NCBI GenBank assembly: GCA_022385755.1
Contig: MU278358.1
Coordinates: 139,133-203,132 of the forward strand
DNA length: 64,000 nt
Reading direction: 5' to 3'
From: Trametopsis cervina
Lineage: Eukaryota; Basidiomycota; Agaricomycetes; Polyporales; Irpicaceae
Shown here: positions 56,871 to 64,000 of the stretch, one piece after another
How the letters are laid out: each line of letters starts with the position of its first letter
Numbering within the stretch: the stretch's first letter is position 1
Translations under genes and position numbers: made by a program
Notes under the pieces: model-generated
Seen by the model: only the letters and a program-made list of their open reading frames with translations
What the model was told of the DNA's origin: nothing
Databases searched by the model: none

Positions 56871-58514
56871 ATGCAGACAGGAAACAATGCCGTCGAAGGG
56901 ACAGGCTACACGCCGCGTCTGTCGCCGGCGTACGTAGTCCCGAGATTGCCCCCCGAACTCTGCGACATGATCATCGAAAACCTCTGCGGCGACAAACTCT
57001 CTCTATCTGCATGCTCTATCGTCTCACGCTCATGGCTTCGAACTGCACGCCAACATCTCTTTGAATCTGTCCTAGTCTCACGCCAAAACCAACCGGACGC
57101 ATTCCAAAGTTTCGTCGCCTTCTTGAAAGCCAGGCCGGAGCTATGCAACGTGATCAGGATCATATGCGTCGACGGCTACACTGAGGACACATTGCTACAC
57201 GGGGATCTTCAGGTTCACTTCATGTCCAGCATCGTGGAGCAAATCCCAGGCCTTAAGGCGCTCCTTCTATTGAACTGCGGATGGCTGCCCACAAAGGCAG
57301 CCAACATGGGTCTTTATCAGCGGCCACCGGTCCCAATAGAAGACGTCTACATCAACAGCTTTCGAGCGCACAGAGGGCCTCCCAGCTCAAAACTTGAAGT
57401 CCTTCGGCAGTTCTCGCACATTGATAACCTCTACTTGACACGCTTATGGCTAGGGCACTTCGATGTAGATCGCGACGACGACCCCTCGGATGGAGACAGC
57501 GATGACGAGGGCCAAGTGCCTGTCAGAGCTGCGCCTCATCCACCCTTGAAGGTCAAAGTCAAGGCCCTAACACTGTCCATGGCGGACGTCTGTCTTAACT
57601 TCCTCGAGCACCTTCGTCGGCAACCATTCATCACATCTCTAACTTCGCTCACTATCCGGGAGCTATGGCAGGCCAGTTATCTTGAAAATCATGAGGACAT
57701 GTTCTTGATCGGCGATATCATTCGTGATAAGATCGGGTCTTCGTTGTCGAATTTCGAGATCGATCTCCCCAGACATGGTCCGCGTAAGTGCACGAATTAT
57801 GAGCAGAGCTTCCTGCTGAACAATCGGGTCATTTCTTCAGGAGACACGCCACACATTTTCACGGGCCTACTACTCAACAGCTGCACTTCTTTAAAGACGG
57901 TCACCGTCAATATGCTTCTCCAAAACGACGAAGGGCCTCGGGCGGATGGCGAGCACGCTCTGTTGACTGTCAATGAAGAGTCGCTCTGGACGGACAGTGA
58001 AGGCGATGGGGAAGGTGCGAGCGAGAGTGAGGATGAAAGTCGATACGAAGATGTACATGATGAAGACGATGACGACGACACCAATCCCACCGAGCTACAA
58101 GCGCAATACACCATGAATCCTCATGCCACACACGAGGATGATTTCGTTCATAACGGGCACACGAGCTCGCCGCCACGACCAGCCCCTCCCACGCTGTATA
58201 CCAAAGACGAGTGGCGAGTGCCCACTGTGCTCCTCTCCCAGCTTCCCCAGACTCTCACCGACATCTCTATCGCGGTCGACTTCACTGGTTTCGCGGACGA
58301 GTACTCAGACCACCTCGCGACCGTACCCAACTGGGCCGAGTTGGAGCGTCAATGCCTTCAGTTTTCCAATCTCAAGAGTGTTCGTATCAAAAGGATTGAG
58401 AGAAGTGGGGGCGAGGCACCGCTGCACAGAAGCTGGGAGCAGGCGGACCAAAAGACCATTGCGCACAAACTGCCGAGGTTGCACGAGAAGAACTTGTTGA
58501 TGTTTGATATTTGA
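56871..58514 (+). CDS. F-box-like protein, single exon
   Basis: 547 aa in one uninterrupted exon, unusual for this window. The N-terminal F-box reads PRLPPELCDMIIENLCGDKL and SLSACSIVSRSWLRTARQHL, then FESVLVSRQNQPDAFQSFVA, a pattern very common in polypore and other agaricomycete F-box proteins. The middle (about residues 90-300) has leucine-spaced strands resembling degenerate leucine-rich repeats. Residues about 365-410 are strongly acidic (SEGDGEGASESEDESRYEDV and a run of Asp). The C-terminus is basic and ends HEKNLLMFDI. The probable role is substrate adaptor in an SCF ligase. The single exon may mean origin by retrocopying, but single-exon members are common in this family. Confidence 0.82.
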   Translation: MQTGNNAVEGTGYTPRLSPAYVVPRLPPELCDMIIENLCGDKLSLSACSIVSRSWLRTARQHLFESVLVSRQNQPDAFQSFVAFLKARPELCNVIRIICVDGYTEDTLLHGDLQVHFMSSIVEQIPGLKALLLLNCGWLPTKAANMGLYQRPPVPIEDVYINSFRAHRGPPSSKLEVLRQFSHIDNLYLTRLWLGHFDVDRDDDPSDGDSDDEGQVPVRAAPHPPLKVKVKALTLSMADVCLNFLEHLRRQPFITSLTSLTIRELWQASYLENHEDMFLIGDIIRDKIGSSLSNFEIDLPRHGPRKCTNYEQSFLLNNRVISSGDTPHIFTGLLLNSCTSLKTVTVNMLLQNDEGPRADGEHALLTVNEESLWTDSEGDGEGASESEDESRYEDVHDEDDDDDTNPTELQAQYTMNPHATHEDDFVHNGHTSSPPRPAPPTLYTKDEWRVPTVLLSQLPQTLTDISIAVDFTGFADEYSDHLATVPNWAELERQCLQFSNLKSVRIKRIERSGGEAPLHRSWEQADQKTIAHKLPRLHEKNLLMFDI

Positions 58515-58962
58515 CTGGAAGGCTAGCGGTGGCGGACTTTTGGTTCGTTCCTTCATCTTTAGTATAAGCCGGTATTCACAGCCACATTCGCACTGTAGAG
58601 CTGGGTCTTATGTGTATCGTAATATGCAATATTATGTGCGTGAATCCAACTGCAGGTTTTGCACGATATAGAGGCTCACTGCTCTCTAGTTCGGCTGTTT
58701 TCTGTGTAGTGTGGGGTACCTTATACGCAGACCGAGTGGCGCTACGTGCGACAGCATAGACGCCCACGAGGAATGTTCAGCGAACGCCATGTATGGTTGG
58801 TCGCAAGAGAGACGCTCTCGTACAGATGTTCCTGTTGGAATGCGATCAGCTGACAGAATAGTATAGATACTCGCACAAGGGTCGTAGATCTTCACACTCC
58901 TCCCCCTCCTTCCTCCTCTACCACACTCGCAAACATCGCCACGGCCCCTCGTCATACAGCAC
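58515..58962. other. Intergenic region
   Basis: About 450 bases holding the F-box 3' UTR and the promoter of the DUF6535 gene, with a C/T-rich stretch (CTCCTCCCCCTCCTTCCTCC) just upstream of its start. No gene seen. Confidence 0.5.
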
Positions 58963-61701
58963 ATGGACGCCGGCGAGCATGAAGAGTTGAGGAGTAAGGT
59001 GTGCGGCTAGTATGAGCGCCACAATGTAGCTCGCTAATGACATCCCCCTCCTCCTCTACGTTGCAAAGGTTGAGGTCTTGGACGAAAGTGGCGCGAAAGG
59101 GCTTAGAGACTGGGCTGCCATCCGAGCGCATTTAAAGCGCCATGATGATGAGATGATCGGAGACTACGAAGACGACATCAACACTATGCTAGTGTTCGTG
59201 AGTCGGGACTTGCAGTATCATCACGCACTATCCTTATGCTAAGTGAGACATTAGGCCGGTTTGTTCTCGGCCGTCGTAACGTCTTTCATCATTGACTCGT
59301 ACAAATGGCTGCAGCAGGACAGTTCTCAGACCATCATTACTCTCCTCACGCAGATATCTTCACAGCTCGCGGACCTCGCCTCCCCGCCAACTGCTGACCT
59401 TGCTGCTCAACACGGACCTGCTATCGGTACTGCGACAGACTCTTTCCAAGCGTCACGTACCTCCGTGTGGATCAACTGCTTGTGGGTGCTGAGTCTCTTG
59501 TTTGGACTTACAGCCGCGCTGCTGGGTATCATCATCAAGCAATGGTTGCGCGAATACGTCCTCTGGGATTCGGTTCTCTTCCCAGCACGCGAAGCTGTGC
59601 TCCTGCGCCACATCCGGTACGACGCGTTCGAACGCTGGAAGGTCCCCATGTTCATCTCCGCCATTCCTGCCATGCTTGAGCTCGCTCTCGTACTCTTCCT
59701 GGGTGGGGCTGCCATTCTGCTTTGGACGCTCGATTCTATCGTAGCGGTTATCGTCACCGTGTTTGGTAGCCTCGCCGTGGCTGCCGCCTGCTCAGTGAAC
59801 ATCCTCCCCGTGTTTTTCCATAGGTGCCCGTATAAGTCTGCTGTCGGATGGACGTGCGTCACTGCGTGGAACCTATTATCCAAGTGGGGCCGTGTAGCTT
59901 TGAACCGTCTTTACTCCGAGATTCACATCCATGAAGCTCGCAGGAGAGGTCCTCGGAGATCAGAGAGCTGGCGCCAACGGGATCTGCAGCGCAATATGCA
60001 ATGGGGGATGCCGATCAAGTGGGAGCTGCACTCTCGGATGGACGAGGACATGCAGCTCGAAGTGGTCGAGCTCGTCACCTTCTTTCACGCCCTTGCGTGG
60101 GTATGTAGCAGTACCCAGGACGACCGCCTCCTGGCCAAGGTACAGCAATGCGCCGGGAACTTCCATGGGACGAGCCGCAAGCACCTCTGTCTCGTCGCAG
60201 GCATGCACGCAGTGTGCCAAATATTCCATCTCGACAGTGCCTTGTTCTTCGCTGCTATCAGGTCCGAATACACCCATGAGGAAACACGAATCGAAGGCTG
60301 GGAGTCGAACGACACCTACGGCACATACACACTCATCCCTAGGGCAAAGGGGAATATCTGGCAGGGGCCTGTACCCGAGCAGAGCATCATCCAAATGGTA
60401 GCCGACGTACTCCTCAGCGTGGTGCAAACCTGCGTGGAGGACATGTTCCAGAGCTATCCCACCGCCGAGTCTTTGCCGTCTCCTGAGCAAATCAAAATGT
60501 TCATGGAAACACTTTGCTTTCTGCTGCACGTCTCGCGTCATGTGTCCCCGGTCTGGCGGGATAGCTTCTCGAACACGCTCATTGAATTGTGGAATCATCT
60601 AGTCAACGATGAATACGGTTCGCTGTGGACCGCGCAGAGCAGGCCGAGGTACCCAGGCTTCAAGGCCACGGTCTTCCAGATGCTCAACCGCCTCGGGACG
60701 GTGCACATCAACGAAACAGGCGACCTCTCCGGTAAGTACCCTGCCCATCACACGAACGTAAACTCTCTTCTGAGCATAACAAATTCCATAACACAGTAAA
60801 CCGCCACGAAGACCCCTCCGCCGCACACATCGCAGACCTCGCAATGATCATCTACGACCGCAACGCCTCCTACTCCGGCGCCGAAGACCGCCACGTGTTC
60901 GTTCTCATCGCCAACGACGCCCTCCGCGAATATACCGCCTCAGCCTCGACCCGTCGTCCCACCAGCCACATCTCACGTGTCGACAGTCCAAGCAACAGCG
61001 TCAACGCAGATTTCGAACAGGACGTCTTCGCGGACCTCCTCACCTGCATGGATGAAGCCCTCGAGCATTCCCTCGGGCGTAAGCTCCCCCGCTGCGGCTG
61101 CCGTATCGCCCTCCCATGGATCGACACCCTCCTCGCGTTCACAAGACACGCAAAGCCGTCCGCGTTACGCATCGTCCCGCTCTCCCTCATCGACCGTCTC
61201 GAACGCAGCTTCCAAGCGGGTCTTCTCGCACCGCCGGGCGCCGATGTTGCAGGGCAAACGCGAGACAAGATCCACCTTCTCCGTAAGCGGCTCACCAGGT
61301 CAGGACCAATATCAGCAACGCCAACGAGCATGGGCACCCCTCCCACCGCTCCCGACACGGACGCCATGCACACCTATCCCCCTCGCAGGCGCACACGCCG
61401 CTCGACAATGCCGCTGCAATCGTCCGGGATGGAAAGCGACGATGCTCATGAACAAGGGTACTTCTCGACACCGATGACGTCTGTGACGGACGCTCCTAGT
61501 CGCCCGCACCATCGCCAGGACCCCTCTTCGTCGTCATCTACTAGACCGCTAATGTGCAGCCCTATGTCGTTCACCTCGAGTGCTACTTCCGAGCAAGAGA
61601 GTCAAGAAGTCGAGCCTGGGACTTTTGCGTTTCCCATGCCCACCGTATTAGACATGGACGACCGTCCTCTGGAGCATCACTCACGCGGGAGTACTTGGTG
61701 A
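58963..61701 (+). CDS. DUF6535 membrane protein
   Basis: Agaricomycete-specific membrane protein family of unknown function. Exons 58963-58998, 59069-59197, 59255-60731 and 60797-61701 sum to 2547 nt and 848 aa. The DUF6535 domain starts VEVLDESGAKGLRDWAAIRA, then DDINTMLVF and, across an intron, AGLFSAVVTSFIIDSYKWLQ, the family hallmark. Two more helices follow: NCLWVLSLLFGLTAALLGII with KQWLREYV, and AMLELALVLFLGGAAILLWT. The remaining 550 residues are a soluble helical region. The C-terminal 150 residues are Ser/Pro/Arg-rich and probably disordered. The first exon codes only 12 residues. No broken features. Confidence 0.87.
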
Positions 61702-61998
61702 AGACGTACGTGTATACTCATCTCCGCAGTGCGCTCAGAGAAAGCAAACTCTCCTGTACCGAGAAAGTATAATATAATAATAATGATCATTACCATTACA
61801 ACATTCCCAAGACGTCGAAAGACGATCCGTTTACATAACTAGCTAGCGAATAGTCATGGTGCTGCCGAGACGTATAATGCTGTTACCGTCGAATAGTGGT
61901 ACAAAATGTCATGGACGAAGGAGAAACTTTGATAATATACGAGGGGTATGTCAAGAATGTGTTGCGAATGTGGACATTGGATTCGATGCGGGCAGACT
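61702..61998. other. Convergent intergenic stretch
   Basis: About 300 AT-rich bases shared by the 3' UTRs of the DUF6535 gene (plus) and the RRM protein (minus). Nothing else seen. Confidence 0.5.
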
Positions 61999-64000
61999 TC
62001 AGTGCTTCACAGTGGCGGACGACATAGGAGGGAGGCCCTTGGCACCTCCAACGACCTGGACGTCGTGGACACCGACACCGAGCCCAACATCACCCTTTCC
62101 CATCGGCGGTCCGTCAAAAGTTTCGCCAAACGCGGAGAACGGGGTGGCTGGCGAAAGCGAAGCTGGGGTACGAACAGAGTAGGACAACGCGGGGGAATCC
62201 AGACCGGAACCATCGTCTTCATCATCGCCGTCCTGGACATGAGCGACCTTGTTACGATTGAGAAGCGTAGAATGTGCAGTATCAATGCGAGCGTTTGGTG
62301 CTTGAGTATGCGGATGAGCAACGTCGGCCTTGGCGCTACGACTTCCACCCCGAGACCTCATGTTTGAGACCGCAGAGTGACCAGTACCGACACTGGCACC
62401 GGTGCGAGGATTATGGTTCCTCAAGCCCCCGGCAGGATTCTGTGCTCCGGAGCTGTGACTATCCAGATTCCGTGGTAACTGGCTGTGGCCGCGGTCCCGT
62501 GCGTTGCTCATGGAGGATCTCATCGACGCCAAACCACCCAGGCCGACGTTCATGCTAGAATGGCCGTTGTTCAGCGAGGTGCGGGACGCATCCGTCTTGA
62601 GATAGTGCGCAGGAACTGTAGTTGATCGAGCATGTACTCCCCGTTCTTCAGCCTCGGCCTCAGCCTGAGCTCTTGCCTCGGCGTGAGTCTGATTCCGTTG
62701 TCTCGTAAATTGCGCACGAGATTCTTGGTCGAACTTAAGCCCCTTCGGTTCGGTCTTCGACGCGGTCATCGTTTGCTGCTGTGGAGCACGTGCGTGGAAA
62801 TCTTGCTCCGAAATGGGAGGTAAGAAGTCGGTTAGACGTCTTCCCTCTGCACCGTGTCCGTTTGTCGCAGCTGAAGGATCTCGAGTTCCCATCCTACCCA
62901 AGGCGGCTCCTGAGGGATTGAATTCAGAGGCGGCGGGATTGAACTCTGAGACTCGTTGAGGATTGCCTGTAAGCCCGTCACTACCGCGTTGTACGAAGGC
63001 ACCACCAGTGGCAACCGCGAGAGCCTCTTGTTGTTGCCGCTGCTCATGAGCCTGCAGAATTAGCCGTTCCATCGGCGTAAACCCGTTTCGAGCCCTGTTC
63101 AGAGAGTTCTGAACACTGCCGACATCCATGCCAGCCATCTGCATCTGCAACAGGCTTGTGTCCGCTGCTCCAGCATAAGAACTCTGCAGGGCAGCCAATG
63201 TCGCATCGTCGAGTTGTGCATTAAGCGACCCCAGACCCAACGCTGCACTGCCATAAGCGGCAGTACCAACGTTACGAAGAGTCGGCGGGTCAGACTGTTG
63301 CTGATGGTGCAGCCCAATGGGAGGAGGAAGGGGCCGGTAGCCAGTCTGTGTAGGGATGGAAGCTGGCTCGACGGGCGATGGAGTCTGACCAATAACGGGA
63401 GGCAGCGTAACAACGCCGAAGTTCGGGCTGGGGAGACGGGCATCCGCTTGAGGGCCAAGTTGCGTGCCCTTGAGGTTGAGTAGAGCTGCTTGTGCCATCG
63501 TAAGCCTGGCCGGGGAGTTTTCTCCGTCGCGGTTCATACGTTCCACGCGCTACAGAGGTATAAGTTTAGCACCACAAGGTCATGGAGCAGAGAAGATCCC
63601 AGAGAAAGGCCACGTACACGAAGCTCTCTCTGCTCACCGGTGTCGGCAAAGCGGACAGAGATTCTGCTGCCAGCATCACACCACCCACGAACCATGCGCC
63701 CGTGAAGCCTCTCGATGATGTCTTCAGCGGCGGTGCGAGATTCAAGCCTGGGTAATAGAAACAGTACTCTTTAATATCGTTGCGAAGTGAAAGGCGAGCA
63801 GTCATACCTCACAAACGCAATAATGCGAGGAGGGTTACTCAGCCTCGTCCTGAAGAACCGGCTACTCAGGATCCTGTACGGCTGAACAAGAGCATGCAAA
63901 GTCTCTTCGTCGATGCTAAGCGGAAGACCCTCCATGTAAAGATTTGTGGAGCTGGTGTCCTTCAGCTTCTCCATCTTCGACTTGAAGGAGTCGGCCACAC
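61999..64000 (-). CDS. RRM-domain RNA-binding protein (partial, 5' end outside window)
   Basis: Cytosolic or nuclear mRNA-binding protein. The minus-strand frame enters at the right edge and reads TSSTNLYMEGLPLSIDEETL then SSRFFRTRLSNPPRIIAFVR, the start of an RRM with its RNP2 (LYMEGL) and RNP1-like parts. After an intron it continues SRISVRFADTGEQRELR, and a GTACGT donor at about 63616 joins to RVERMNRDGENSPARLTMAQ. The C-terminal 500 residues are low complexity and disordered, with Gln-, Ala-, Asn- and Ser-rich stretches, ending MSSATVKH at 61999. The layout (RRMs followed by a long disordered tail) resembles fungal RNA-binding proteins of the MSSP/Csx1-like group. The exact ortholog cannot be named here. 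A further RRM may lie beyond the edge. Confidence 0.82.

Noticed and set aside
59960..60598. Minus-strand ORF of 212 codons opposite the DUF6535 gene
   Set aside because: The plus strand carries a complete four-exon gene that sums to whole codons, so the minus frame is a shadow.

Overview
The window is nuclear DNA of a filamentous basidiomycete, most likely an agaricomycete (a polypore-type fungus is a guess). Evidence: almost every gene is cut by many 45-75 nt GT-AG introns with CTNA-type branch sites; genes are short, dense and on both strands without operons; and the families are characteristic (BTB/POZ proteins, F-box proteins, DUF6533, DUF6535 and DUF3433 membrane proteins, an ARD1-type D-arabinitol dehydrogenase). 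No virus, plasmid, prophage or CRISPR array was seen. No RNA data were available, so all exon structures are read from splice signals and frame continuity.

Layout. 1-167: 3' end of a WD40/NLR-type protein. 0.9-7.1 kb: the eIF2alpha kinase GCN2. 8.8-9.5 kb: cyclophilin A. 9.9-12.4 kb: APC amino-acid (methionine-type) permease. 12.9-13.6 kb: small hydrophilic protein. 14.0-15.4 kb: zinc polyol dehydrogenase. 16.0-19.5 kb: two tandem BTB genes on the minus strand. 19.5-22.4 kb: gene-poor, followed by an intron-containing tRNA-His. 23.1-23.8 kb: GPI-anchored Kre9/Knh1-like wall protein. 24.2-30.2 kb: a tandem segmental duplication carrying two DUF6533 seven-helix genes. 30.2-32.6 kb: gene-poor. 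32.7-34.4 kb: RBR ubiquitin ligase. 34.9-35.7 kb: ribosomal protein eL20. 36.2-37.0 kb: decayed FAD monooxygenase. 37.3-38.8 kb: old yellow enzyme. 39.05-39.95 kb: Tc1/mariner-like inverted-repeat element. 40.3-41.0 kb: unknown gene. 41.1-43.0 kb: third DUF6533 gene. 44.7-45.3 kb: small membrane protein. 46.2-47.3 kb: third BTB gene. 47.9-48.7 kb: possible glycosidase relic. 50.5-52.4 kb: F-box protein. 52.7-55.4 kb: DUF3433 membrane protein. 56.9-58.5 kb: single-exon F-box protein. 59.0-61.7 kb: DUF6535 membrane protein. 62.0-64.0 kb: RRM RNA-binding protein running off the right edge.

The genes do not form one pathway. Conserved housekeeping genes (GCN2, cyclophilin, eL20, RRM protein) alternate with lineage-specific families that have expanded locally: BTB and DUF6533 each have two tandem copies plus one more distant copy.

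The most striking observation is in the DUF6533 genes. All three paralogs can be kept in frame only by a predicted internal exon of just 2 nt, at the same place in each gene, flanked by matching splice sites. The same genes also carry conserved internal exons of 8, 16 and 9 nt. For the first copy I traced 15 exons, and they sum to 1053 nt (350 aa) with no internal stop.
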